Below are positions 40,347-49,218 of a DNA stretch of 64,000 nt, one piece after another. The stretch comes from Bacteroidales bacterium (GTDB lineage Bacteria; Bacteroidota; Bacteroidia; Bacteroidales; UBA932). The first letter of the stretch is position 1, and each line of letters starts with the position of its first letter. The notes below the pieces were generated by a model. The model ran no database searches. It saw only the letters and a program-made list of their open reading frames with translations, and was not told where the DNA came from. The position numbers were made by a program, and so were the translations under genes. Location of the stretch: assembly GCA_015060385.1 (NCBI GenBank), contig SUYO01000001.1, positions 62,001 to 126,000 of the forward strand. The letters are read 5' to 3'.

Positions 40347-42125
40347 ATGAAAGAATTTGTAAAGATGACATTAGCCACAATGGCCGGACTTCTTGTATTC
40401 GGAATAGTGGCGCTCTTCTTCTCCTTTGCGATGATCGGAGCTGTAGCAGCCATGGGTGACAAGCAACCGGTCATGCCACGTGAAGCGGTCCTGAAGATCG
40501 ACATGAGCACTTTTACCTTAAGTGAGCAGAGCACCGAGTCCAACCCGCTTGATGCCCTGATGAGCGGAGGACAGACATCAACCCCTCTCGGCATCTATGA
40601 TGCGGTGACCGCAATCAATGCAGCAGCAACCGATCCTGCTGTCAAGTTCATATACATGAAGCCGGACGGAGTTACCGGAGGCACTGCACAGATAGAAGAG
40701 TTCCGCAAGGCTCTCGACAACTTCCGTAAGAGCGGCAAGGCTATCGTATCATATACAGAAAATCCTGACAATGCCAGCTACTATCTGGCTTCTGTTTCCG
40801 ACAAGATCTTCATGACACCGCATGACGGAGCCATGAACATGTTCAACGGCGTGAGTTCGCAGATGATCTTCCTCAAGGACATCCTCGACAAGCTCGGCAT
40901 CAACGTGCAGCTCATCCGTCACGGAAAATACAAGTCTGCAGGCGAGATGTTCGTAAGGAATTCATCGAGCAAGGAAAACCTTCAGCAGAACACCGAAATG
41001 GTAGAAGCCATCTGGAATACATATGCATCTGAAATTGCCGAATCCCGCGGAATCAGCACAGAGAAGCTCAACTCCATCATAAATAATCTGGACCTTGTAT
41101 TCCCTGCCGACTGGGTTGAGAACGGTCTGGTTGATGAGCTTCTCGACTACAATCAGCTTGAAGGCAAGCTCTGCGACCTCTTTGTAGCGGAGAAGTACGA
41201 AGACGTGAAAGGTATTTCCATCAACGACTATGCGACCCTCAAGAACACAGTAAACTTCAAGGCTGACAAGAAGGTAGCTGTCATATATGCAAACGGAGAT
41301 ATCGTTGACGGTGACCAGAAGGAGGAAGTCGCAGGAAACCGTTTCGCAAAGATCATCGCTGAGGTAAGGAAGGATTCTACAGTTCAGGCAGTGGTCCTCA
41401 GGGTGAACTCACCGGGAGGAAGCGTGCTTGCTTCAGAGAAAATCAAGACAGAGCTCGACCTTCTCATGGACTCAAAGCCTCTCATCGCTTCTTACGGAGA
41501 CTATGCGGCTTCAGGCGGATATTGGATCTCAGCAAACTGTGACAAGATATTTTCCAATGCCTCGACCCTTACAGGATCTATCGGAGTATTCAGCATGATT
41601 CCAGATTTTGGCGACGCAATCAAGGACAAGCTCCATGTAAATATCACACATGTCAATTCCAATACGCACAGTGACATGTACACTGGCATGAGGGCTCTGA
41701 ATCAGGCTGAGCTCGACTATATGCAGGCATCTGTGGAGAACATTTACGACAAGTTCACCAACCTCGTATCAGAGGGACGTGACATGCCTGTAGCAAGAGT
41801 GGATGAAATCGCCCAGGGAAGAGTATGGGCAGGATCTGATGCGATTAAGATCGGTCTTGTAGATGAGATCGGAACCCTTGAAGATGCAATCAGTTATGCA
41901 GCACTCTCGATCGAGGGAGTCAGCGGAGTACAGGACGTACAGATAGTTGAATATCCGAAGCCGCTCAGCTCGATGGAGGTTCTCCTCGAGGCTCTTGGTG
42001 CCGGCGAAAGCGGTGTTCTTTCAGGCACGCCTTTCGAGGGTATCGAAACAGCTTTCGGATCATTCGGAAAGCAGGATATCGGCAAGGTATATGCACGTAT
42101 GCCGTATGTGATTACAGTTGAATAA
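40347..42125 (+). CDS. sppA: Signal peptide peptidase SppA (67 kDa type)
   Basis: 592 residues from the ATG at 40347. One N-terminal transmembrane segment (about 11-33) and two tandem S49 domains, as in the long form. It degrades cleaved signal peptides at the inner membrane. Catalytic Lys196 lies in GKYKSAGEMF of the first domain and the nucleophile Ser389 in DYAASGGYWIS of the second. NSPGGSVLASE forms the oxyanion region. Its 3' end overlaps tilS by 14 bp (convergent). Confidence 0.95.
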   Translation: MKEFVKMTLATMAGLLVFGIVALFFSFAMIGAVAAMGDKQPVMPREAVLKIDMSTFTLSEQSTESNPLDALMSGGQTSTPLGIYDAVTAINAAATDPAVKFIYMKPDGVTGGTAQIEEFRKALDNFRKSGKAIVSYTENPDNASYYLASVSDKIFMTPHDGAMNMFNGVSSQMIFLKDILDKLGINVQLIRHGKYKSAGEMFVRNSSSKENLQQNTEMVEAIWNTYASEIAESRGISTEKLNSIINNLDLVFPADWVENGLVDELLDYNQLEGKLCDLFVAEKYEDVKGISINDYATLKNTVNFKADKKVAVIYANGDIVDGDQKEEVAGNRFAKIIAEVRKDSTVQAVVLRVNSPGGSVLASEKIKTELDLLMDSKPLIASYGDYAASGGYWISANCDKIFSNASTLTGSIGVFSMIPDFGDAIKDKLHVNITHVNSNTHSDMYTGMRALNQAELDYMQASVENIYDKFTNLVSEGRDMPVARVDEIAQGRVWAGSDAIKIGLVDEIGTLEDAISYAALSIEGVSGVQDVQIVEYPKPLSSMEVLLEALGAGESGVLSGTPFEGIETAFGSFGKQDIGKVYARMPYVITVE

Positions 42126-43545
42126 GCCGGTCAGCCGGACTGATCCTGACGACAGAGCGGGTATCTGAAACGACCTTGTATCTGTCATCGATACGGACTC
42201 CGGCTACTCCTGCAATATGCTGGACATCAGCCAGACCTTCAGTCTGCACATCAGCTATCATCACGGCTGACGCTTTCATGAAGGTATCATATTTAAGGTC
42301 AGTGAAAAGGTCACTGACCTTTTTCTTTCCCTTCATTCCAAGAGGGATGAACCAGTCTCCGCTGCGCCATGCACGGAGCACAAAAGGAAACTTCAGTTTA
42401 TCGGCATCCAGCAGCAGGATACCATCCGGCTGCCTTACGGACATGCCGGATTCCCATGGGATCATCTCGACCTTGAACGCACGACCGTTGACATGGTACG
42501 TTCCGGCTCCATGCACAGGCATGAAGGCATCGTCAGATGCCAGGTCAGGCCGGGCATGACTCAAGGATGGCCGGGCATGACAAAGCAAGTCATTACCGGC
42601 CCGACCGGCAGTCAATGGGACGACATACATATGGTCACGTTCCATCAGAACGGTATATTCCTTCGAATCAAAGCGTTTTCCCGATACTGTCCTGTCAGAG
42701 GAGAGAAGGTCCTCGATGGAAGCCAGGGTTGCGGAATTGAAGCCATATGGCTCCAGGATATGGTAAAGGAGATAACGCCAGTGCTTTCTGGAAAGGAGGG
42801 CCCGGTAGGAGATCCTCACGTCGCTCCGCTCCTCAGGATGACATATCTCTTCCATCTCCTTCCGGCAATAGTCAGCGACGATCTCATTCGCCTCGGCAAA
42901 ATAGCCCATCTCCCGGTTCAAGGTCCTTACCACAGAAGGATTCACTCTCTCGAACACTGGAAAGACCTCATTACGGAGCATATTACGCTTATATTCAGAC
43001 GAGAAGTTCGTGCTGTCATGACGGTATTTAACGCCATGGGCCAGCGCATAGCCCTCGATCTGCTTGCGCGTCATCTCCAGCATAGGCCTTATCAGCCTTA
43101 CTGCACTTCCGGCAGGTACAGGGAGGGAAGACACCTCGGCCATTCCCGACAGTCCCTTCATTCCGGAGCCTCGGAGAAGATTGAGCATCAGGGTCTCGGC
43201 ATTGTCATTGGCATTATGGGCCACTGCAACTTCCTCATATCCTTCAGATTCGCACAGCTGGGCAAACCACCTGTAGCGCAGCTCGCGGGCAGCCATCTCG
43301 ATGCTGACTCCATGCTCTGCAGCAAAGGCCCTGGTATCAAAAGACCTGACGTGGCAGCGCACACCGTGTGATTCCGCCCAGCTGCGTACAAGCGCCTCAT
43401 CCCCGTCGCTTTCCGCGCCCCTGAGATTGAAGTTGCAATGCGCCACTGCAATGGAATCAGACGGGCAGCGGCGGACATAGATTTCCGCCATACACATGGA
43501 ATCTATGCCGCCGCTGACAGCCAGTAAAGTCTTTTTCTCAGACAT
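42112..43545 (-). CDS. tilS: tRNA(Ile)-lysidine synthase with two repeat inserts
   Basis: 477 residues. It modifies C34 of tRNA-Ile(CAU) to lysidine. N-terminal PP-loop ATPase with LLAVSGGIDSMCMAEIY, HCNFNLRGAESDGDE, VAHNANDNAETLMLNLLRG and RPML; central TilS domain (about 215-300); C-terminal domain (WRSGDWFIPLGMKGKKKVSDLF, 405-425). Residues 235-245 (CHPEERSDVRI) and about 322-337 (CHARPSLSHARPDLAS) are encoded by palindromic repeats inserted in frame, in the linker regions between domains. Both keep the frame open. The stop overlaps sppA; the start overlaps the DUF3078 gene by 1 bp. Confidence 0.92.
   Translation of the reverse strand: MSEKKTLLAVSGGIDSMCMAEIYVRRCPSDSIAVAHCNFNLRGAESDGDEALVRSWAESHGVRCHVRSFDTRAFAAEHGVSIEMAARELRYRWFAQLCESEGYEEVAVAHNANDNAETLMLNLLRGSGMKGLSGMAEVSSLPVPAGSAVRLIRPMLEMTRKQIEGYALAHGVKYRHDSTNFSSEYKRNMLRNEVFPVFERVNPSVVRTLNREMGYFAEANEIVADYCRKEMEEICHPEERSDVRISYRALLSRKHWRYLLYHILEPYGFNSATLASIEDLLSSDRTVSGKRFDSKEYTVLMERDHMYVVPLTAGRAGNDLLCHARPSLSHARPDLASDDAFMPVHGAGTYHVNGRAFKVEMIPWESGMSVRQPDGILLLDADKLKFPFVLRAWRSGDWFIPLGMKGKKKVSDLFTDLKYDTFMKASAVMIADVQTEGLADVQHIAGVAGVRIDDRYKVVSDTRSVVRISPADRLIQL
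42535..42583. repeat. Repeat insert 2 in tilS
   Basis: The minus strand contains two copies of GTCATGCCCGGCC 24 bp apart, with the complement-like GGCATC end. It is translated as CHARPSLSHARPDLAS. Confidence 0.75.
42811..42843. repeat. Repeat insert 1 in tilS
   Basis: The minus strand reads TGTCATCCTGAGGAGCGGAG plus CGACGTGAGGATC. GATCCTCA/TGAGGATC-type ends are self-complementary. It is translated as CHPEERSDVRI, exactly residues 235-245. Confidence 0.85.
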
Positions 43546-44621
43546 TATTTCTTGTTTGCGATTGTCCAGGTGAAACCGAACAGGAGTGACTCCTTGAACT
43601 GGAGACGCTGGGTTGTAAGACCGTCCTTCTCGCTGAAAATCTTGACCTTGTCGTCATAGATCATGTTGGTGGTCAAGGTAAGTGAGAAGTATTTCGCAAG
43701 TTTCCAGTCGAAACGGTTATCCCAGTTCACACGGATGTTCTGCGGCTTGTCGAGGTAGTTCGAGAAGAGGACGAGCTGTGAGGTATACTTGAAGTTATCG
43801 TTCACGTTCACAGCAAAGTCAGCCTTGATCTGGGCACCGAACTCGAAGCGTGCGCTTCTGAGCTGGGAACCGTCGGTCGGCATGTCAGGTTTGTCAATCC
43901 ACTCGTCCTTCACCTTCATACTGTAGTTTCCTCTGAGCTGCTCATCCCTCACGATGACAACGCCTCCGGTAAGAGGAGCGATATTGAGAGATACCCAGTT
44001 TGCAGGCTTGAGGTCGATACCGATAGCGAGGTTAGTATATGCAGGAGCAAGGAAACCGGACTTGACCACGCGTGCATCCTTCCAAAGGTCGATAAGCTCT
44101 CCCATAGGGACATCATCCAGCTTGTCGTATCCCTCAGGTGCAGAAGGAGTCTTGTAATCATATCCTGTATTGAACTGAGACTTGAAGTCATAGTTGATCG
44201 ACAGCGAGAAATGCTTCATGCTTTCGTTCTTGTATCCGAACTTGCTCTCAAGGTAGATACGGTCATCACTCTTCTGGAGAATAGGCTTTGACGATGCATA
44301 TACGAAACCGTAATCGAGCTGGAGACGGTTGTTCCAGAAAAGGTCACCTTTCTTGTAGTTCGCATTACCGTCCACAAAGGCCTGAAGGGTAACAGTGTTG
44401 TCACCACCGGCAGCCCAGTTTGTAAGCGATGTCTGACCGAACTTGATGTTTGTCATCAGCGACTCGGTCCAATAGTTAGGCTTCTGCACCTTCTGTTCTG
44501 CCTTCTGAGCGTCCGTAATTTCCTTTGCAGCATCCGCTGCTGCCTTCAATGCATCATTATTCTGTGCCCATGCCGACATGCCTGCAAGCATGAGGATAAC
44601 CATACTTATTGTTTTTCTCAT
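43545..44621 (-). CDS. DUF3078 outer-membrane protein
   Basis: 358 residues. Signal peptide ending AWAQ; a short Ala/Lys-rich helix (about 22-45); then the DUF3078 hallmark YWTESLMTNIKFGQTSLTNW-AAGGDNT. Regular barrel-like strands follow, alternating Asn/Tyr/Phe (GDLFWNNRLQLDYGFVY, NYDFKSQFNTGYDY), ending SLLFGFTWTIANKK. Role unknown; a probable outer-membrane barrel. The stop overlaps the tilS start (TAATG-like), suggesting translational coupling. Confidence 0.88.
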   Translation of the reverse strand: MRKTISMVILMLAGMSAWAQNNDALKAAADAAKEITDAQKAEQKVQKPNYWTESLMTNIKFGQTSLTNWAAGGDNTVTLQAFVDGNANYKKGDLFWNNRLQLDYGFVYASSKPILQKSDDRIYLESKFGYKNESMKHFSLSINYDFKSQFNTGYDYKTPSAPEGYDKLDDVPMGELIDLWKDARVVKSGFLAPAYTNLAIGIDLKPANWVSLNIAPLTGGVVIVRDEQLRGNYSMKVKDEWIDKPDMPTDGSQLRSARFEFGAQIKADFAVNVNDNFKYTSQLVLFSNYLDKPQNIRVNWDNRFDWKLAKYFSLTLTTNMIYDDKVKIFSEKDGLTTQRLQFKESLLFGFTWTIANKK

Positions 44622-44642
44622 AATGAAAGTTAGAATTATATG

Positions 44643-46124
44643 TTAATATGAAATTGCGAAAAGCACACGACGGCTCGAAGGCTTGCCCGTATATATGCAC
44701 CTGCCTTCCTCTTCACATACAGCGCTGTCCACAGGGATGCAGCGGATGGTGGCCTTTGTCTCTTCCTTGATCTTTTCCTCGGTCTCAGGAGTACCGTCCC
44801 AGTGGCAGAGGAGGAAGCCTCCCTTTGTGATCTCTTCCTTGAACTCTTCCCAGGTGTCAACCTTGCGGATGCTCTCGTCACGGAACTTGAGGGCCTTGGC
44901 ATAGATGTTCGCCTGGATATCGTCAAGAAGCGCCTCGATCACATCGGCAATACCTTCCTGAGAGTGGGAAGCCTTCTCGCAGGTATCACGGCGTGCAAGC
45001 TCCACCGTTCCGTTCTCAAGGTCACGACCACCCATTGCAAGACGTACAGGAACTCCCTTGAGCTCCCACTCTGCGAACTTGAAGCCCGGGCGGAGAGTGT
45101 CACGGCTGTCTATCTTCACAGTGATGCCCTTTGCCTGAAGTTCCTTCCTGAAGGCTTCCATCTTGTCGAGGATGGCATTGTTCACAGCCTCATCCTTTCC
45201 CGTGATAGGAACCATCACGACCTGGATAGGTGCGAGCTTCGGAGGAAGCACGAGACCGTTGTCGTCTCCATGAGCCATGATGAGAGCTCCCATAAGGCGG
45301 GTAGACACTCCCCATGATGTAGCCCATACATACTCCTGCTTTCCTTCCTTGTTTGTGAACTGCACGTCAAACGCCTTGGCGAAGTTCTGTCCGAGGAAGT
45401 GGGACGTACCTGCCTGGAGAGCCTTTCCATCCTGCATGAGGGCCTCGATCGTCATCGTATCGAGGGCTCCCGCAAAACGCTCGTTAGGGCTCTTGTGTCC
45501 CACGACTACAGGGACAGCCATATAGTTACGTGCGAAATCTGCATACACATTCACCATCTTCTCCGTCTCCTCAACAGCCTCCTGCATAGTAGCATGTGCA
45601 GTATGGCCCTCCTGCCAGAGGAACTCTGCAGTACGGAGGAAAAGGCGGGTACGCATCTCCCAGCGCACCACATTTGCCCACTGATTACAGAGGATCGGAA
45701 GGTCTCTCCAGGAAGTAACCCAGTTCTTATAGGTATTCCAGATGATAGTCTCTGAAGTAGGTCTGACGATAAGCTCCTCCTCGAGCTTTGCAGACGGATC
45801 CACGACCACTCCGTTTCCGTCAGGATCGGCCATGAGCCTGTGGTGCGTCACCACAGCACACTCCTTTGCAAATCCTTCCACATGCTCAGCCTCGCGGCTG
45901 AGGAACGACTTAGGAATGAAAAGAGGGAAATATGCGTTGACATGTCCTGTTTCCTTGAACATATTGTCGAGCACATCCTGCATCTTCTCCCAAATTGCGT
46001 AGCCGTATGGCTTGATGACCATACATCCGCGGACTGCAGAACGCTCTGCAAGATCTGCCTTTACTACAAGATTGTCATACCACTGCGAATAGTTGTCTGA
46101 TCTCTTGGTTACTTCTTTTGCCAT
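44643..46124 (-). CDS. proS: Prolyl-tRNA synthetase, archaeal/eukaryal-like type
   Basis: 493 residues from the ATG at 46124 ([20 protein letters not shown]); the frame stays open upstream to 46217 through a region that holds the promoter. Class II synthetase without the editing domain of long bacterial ProRS. Motif 2 region ([21 protein letters not shown]), [14 protein letters not shown], motif 3 ([20 protein letters not shown]), an anticodon-binding domain (about 285-390) and a C-terminal zinc-like domain ending RRVLFAISY, typical of this type. It charges tRNA-Pro. Confidence 0.96.
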   Translation of the reverse strand: MAKEVTKRSDNYSQWYDNLVVKADLAERSAVRGCMVIKPYGYAIWEKMQDVLDNMFKETGHVNAYFPLFIPKSFLSREAEHVEGFAKECAVVTHHRLMADPDGNGVVVDPSAKLEEELIVRPTSETIIWNTYKNWVTSWRDLPILCNQWANVVRWEMRTRLFLRTAEFLWQEGHTAHATMQEAVEETEKMVNVYADFARNYMAVPVVVGHKSPNERFAGALDTMTIEALMQDGKALQAGTSHFLGQNFAKAFDVQFTNKEGKQEYVWATSWGVSTRLMGALIMAHGDDNGLVLPPKLAPIQVVMVPITGKDEAVNNAILDKMEAFRKELQAKGITVKIDSRDTLRPGFKFAEWELKGVPVRLAMGGRDLENGTVELARRDTCEKASHSQEGIADVIEALLDDIQANIYAKALKFRDESIRKVDTWEEFKEEITKGGFLLCHWDGTPETEEKIKEETKATIRCIPVDSAVCEEEGRCIYTGKPSSRRVLFAISY

Positions 46125-46226
46125 TGTATTTTGCTTTTTATATAATTTATGCGTATCATTGTGCTTGAATGCACCATTTTGCAGCCGGCTGAAAGCGGTA
46201 CAGTTATTGCATTGCATAGCAGGTTG

Positions 46227-46234
46227 CGAAGATA
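46227..46234 (-). promoter_or_regulatory. -7-like element of proS
   Basis: TATCTTCG on the minus strand, one mismatch from TAnnTTTG. It gives a leader of about 95 nt. Confidence 0.4.
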
Positions 46235-46266
46235 CGAAATTATTATAAAATAAAGGAGAAAAGAAT

Positions 46267-47520
46267 ATGAAAAAGAGTTCAGTGATAATGATTGCGGCGG
46301 CTTTGATCCTTTCGTCATGCGGAACCCTGACAAAGCTGATGTCCTCATCAGAGGATCAGAAGTTCCAGGACGGCATATACGCCGGCACCCCCAGCCTGAT
46401 GTCCAAGGAAGACAAGGAGAAGGGAAAGGCAGAGACAGAAGAGCTTATAGCAAAGACCAAGGAATCCCCGATATATCTTTTCGGAGACAGGAAGGATACC
46501 ATAATGATTCCGGACAACTACTCTGCCACCATAAAGTATGACAAGAGTATTTCAAGCACCGTGGTCACTGTCAGCGAAAACCCTTATGACTGGAGGAACA
46601 ACATCAACCCATGGTCATACTACTACTCGCCATACAGCATAAGAAGCTCATGGTACTGGAACAGGTGGCACGACCTATGGTTCTACAGCGGTTACTACGC
46701 ATGGAGCGACCCTTGGTACTACGGAGGCTACTGGGGCAGATGGTACGATCCGTTCGGCTACTGGGGATTCTGGGGATGGGACCCATGGTACTATACAGGA
46801 TACTGGGGCGGCTACCCATGGTATCCGCACTATGCGGGATGGTACGGCGGTTTCGGCCCTATTTGGGGCGGCGGTCACATCCATGGCGGTCCGGGACACG
46901 GACACGGAGGCCATTTCTCAACCAAGACATGGTACGGTCCGCGATATGAGACTCAGAACGACGGACGCGTGTTCACCGATTCCGGCAGGACCACGGTACG
47001 AAGAGGCTCCGGTTCGAGCAGCAGCATCAGCCGCGGAACCATCGGTTCGAGCAGCACCTCACGTTCAAGCGTTACTGCCTCAAAATCATCCGGAGGCAAT
47101 TCTGCGGTAAGACGGGCGGCAGTATCAAGACAGAACGCCGCCATATCTGCCGGAAACCAGACGGTATCGGGAAAGCCTTCTGCAAGCACAGGATCAGGTT
47201 CTTCATACAGAAGACCTGCTGTATCGTCGGGAAGTTCATCCGGAAATTCATCGGCATACACAAGAGGCGGCAGCAGTTCAAGCAGCCAGAGCAGGGGCAC
47301 TGTCGGCAGCCAGTCAACCACCAGAAGTTCATCATCTTACGAGAGGAGTTCGTCAAGCAGCTATAACAGAAGCTCATCGAATTCTTCAACCACCAGATCA
47401 TCGAGCTACAGCAGCGGCGGTGGCGGCGGCTACAGCAGAAGCAGCACAGGCGGTGGCGGAAGCTATGGCGGCGGTGGCGGAAGCCGCAGCGGAGGTTCGA
47501 CCGGCGGAGGAAGAAGATAA
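46267..47520 (+). CDS. Low-complexity Trp/Tyr/Gly- and Ser-rich lipoprotein
   Basis: 417 residues. Lipobox LSSC (Cys18). A moderately ordered N-terminal part (about 20-115) includes [16 protein letters not shown] striking block of about 95 residues (115-210) is dominated by Trp, Tyr, Gly, Pro and Asp ([20 protein letters not shown]), then a Gly/His run. A Ser/Arg/Gly-rich tail (about 240-417) ends in Gly-rich repeats. The composition predicts an extended surface or matrix-like protein, possibly binding aromatics, glycans or metal. No family recognised. It precedes a barrel gene by 24 bp and is probably co-transcribed. Confidence 0.8.
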   Translation: MKKSSVIMIAAALILSSCGTLTKLMSSSEDQKFQDGIYAGTPSLMSKEDKEKGKAETEELIAKTKESPIYLFGDRKDTIMIPDNYSATIKYDKSISSTVVTVSENPYDWRNNINPWSYYYSPYSIRSSWYWNRWHDLWFYSGYYAWSDPWYYGGYWGRWYDPFGYWGFWGWDPWYYTGYWGGYPWYPHYAGWYGGFGPIWGGGHIHGGPGHGHGGHFSTKTWYGPRYETQNDGRVFTDSGRTTVRRGSGSSSSISRGTIGSSSTSRSSVTASKSSGGNSAVRRAAVSRQNAAISAGNQTVSGKPSASTGSGSSYRRPAVSSGSSSGNSSAYTRGGSSSSSQSRGTVGSQSTTRSSSSYERSSSSSYNRSSSNSSTTRSSSYSSGGGGGYSRSSTGGGGSYGGGGGSRSGGSTGGGRR

Positions 47521-47544
47521 GAAAACCATTAAGACTGACATATC

Positions 47545-49140
47545 ATGAGAAAGACAGCTATTACATTTCTGCTGACATTGGCGGCGGCAGTCTCATATGC
47601 CCAGACGGCATACGACGGTCTGCTCTTCAGCGAAAACAATTACGAGGGGACGGCACGATCTGTTGCAATGGGAAATGCCTTCACAGCACTTGGAGGAGAC
47701 CTCGGTTCCATCACGATAAACCCTGCGGGAAGCGCAGTTGCAGGATACTCTCAGTTCACGATAACTCCCGGACTGACATTCTCGGCGTCGACCGCACAGG
47801 GTGTGTCCCCATACACTGACGGAAGCCTTCCATATTTCGAGAGGAAGATGAGAAGTTCGATGACGAGCTTCAGCATCCCGAACATGGGCCTCACGATCAA
47901 CTGGGACACAAACAGGACTTCCGGACTCAAGAACCTCACCTTCGGCTTCGTAGCCAACAAGACAGCAGGATTCGATCAGGACGTCTATGCCAACGGCACG
48001 AACGGCACGACCACATTCATGGGAGCCATGGCGGTCGAGGCGACCGGATACCTCGCCTCGGACCTTAATGCGTCAGATGCATATGATTTCTGCCCATGGA
48101 ATCTTGTCATGGGATACCGGAGCGGAATGATAAGCACGTTCGGGGGTATGGATGACGAATATGTGGGAGCCAGCGAGCTCATCTTCGACAACGGAGACAT
48201 CGTATTGGGTGGAGAGATCGACCAGACATACGGAAGAAGGGTCACCGGAGGAAAGCATGACTACATCTTCAATGTAGGAGCCAACATCTCAGACTTCCTT
48301 TACCTCGGAGCTAATGTAGGTCTTACTTCCCTTGACTATGCTTATGATGAGTATTTCAAGGAGGCTGCAATCGATCCTTCTGATTTCGAGATAGCCCTCG
48401 ATAACGGAAAAAGCATGTATTTCAATCAGATGAAATACAGATATTATTATGATGCAGAGACATCGGGAGCATACGCAAAGTTCGGAGCCATCCTTACTCC
48501 AGGTTTCGGCCTCCGCATCGGAGCCGCAGTGCAGACCCCTTCAGTCAACACGGTAATCGAGAGATGGCAGTACAGCGGTTCGACAGAGTTCTCATCGCCT
48601 TCGGAGAAGAACTATTCGACCAGTCCTGAAGGAGAGTTCACCTATACCGTAGTTTCTCCGTTCAGAGCGAACCTTGGTCTCGCCTATACATTCCTCAACT
48701 TTGCGATACTGAGTGCTGACTACGAATTCTGCGATTTCGGTCAGATGCAGTTCAGGACAAAGGGCAGCGACAGGGACTGGTTCGAGCAGATCAACGAGGA
48801 CATCAAGGAAGTATTCGGTCCTCAGCACATGTTCCGTTTCGGTGCAGAGATCAAGCTCGGCGCACTGGCTGTCAGAGGAGGATACGGAATGACCAGCTCT
48901 CCTGAGAAGCATTTCGAGGGTCATTACAGAAGCAACGTCTCGTTCGGACTTGGCTACAGTTCGAAGAAGTCCTTCTTCGCTGACTTTGCAATAAGAAGAA
49001 ACAGCTACAGCAACGAATACTACATGCCGTACAGCGACTATATCTTCAATGAAGACGGAAGCATTGCCGAACCGGTACCTGAACTTCTGATAACACGCTC
49101 GGACTGGAAGGCCCTCCTCACCCTCGGCTGGCGCTTCTGA
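47545..49140 (+). CDS. Outer-membrane beta-barrel, FadL/OmpP1-like
   Basis: 531 residues. Signal peptide ending VSYAQ, then TAYDGLLFSENNYEGTARSV and AMGNAFTALGGDLGSITINP, the N-terminal signature of the FadL/OmpP1-like transport barrels annotated widely in Bacteroidota. Many barrel strands follow, and the last residues are LLTLGWRF (terminal Phe). It may carry hydrophobic compounds across the outer membrane. It follows the low-complexity lipoprotein in the same direction. Confidence 0.82.
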   Translation: MRKTAITFLLTLAAAVSYAQTAYDGLLFSENNYEGTARSVAMGNAFTALGGDLGSITINPAGSAVAGYSQFTITPGLTFSASTAQGVSPYTDGSLPYFERKMRSSMTSFSIPNMGLTINWDTNRTSGLKNLTFGFVANKTAGFDQDVYANGTNGTTTFMGAMAVEATGYLASDLNASDAYDFCPWNLVMGYRSGMISTFGGMDDEYVGASELIFDNGDIVLGGEIDQTYGRRVTGGKHDYIFNVGANISDFLYLGANVGLTSLDYAYDEYFKEAAIDPSDFEIALDNGKSMYFNQMKYRYYYDAETSGAYAKFGAILTPGFGLRIGAAVQTPSVNTVIERWQYSGSTEFSSPSEKNYSTSPEGEFTYTVVSPFRANLGLAYTFLNFAILSADYEFCDFGQMQFRTKGSDRDWFEQINEDIKEVFGPQHMFRFGAEIKLGALAVRGGYGMTSSPEKHFEGHYRSNVSFGLGYSSKKSFFADFAIRRNSYSNEYYMPYSDYIFNEDGSIAEPVPELLITRSDWKALLTLGWRF

Positions 49141-49149
49141 TTCCACTCC

Positions 49150-49171
49150 CCGCGTCGAGAATAACACGCGG
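49150..49171. terminator. Small hairpin after the barrel gene
   Basis: CCGCGT and ACGCGG flank a 10-nt loop, 10 nt past the barrel stop, just before the larger terminator at 49178-49208. Confidence 0.45.
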
Positions 49172-49177
49172 TTATTA

Positions 49178-49208
49178 AAAACGGAAGTCCCTTACGGGGC
49201 TTCCGTTT
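49178..49208. terminator. Bidirectional terminator between barrel gene and infB
   Basis: AAACGGAAG (plus CCC) and (GGG) CTTCCGTTT pair around a short loop. It serves the + strand barrel gene and the minus strand infB, which ends at 49219. A/T runs flank both sides. Confidence 0.7.
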
Positions 49209-49218
49209 CTATAACTCT

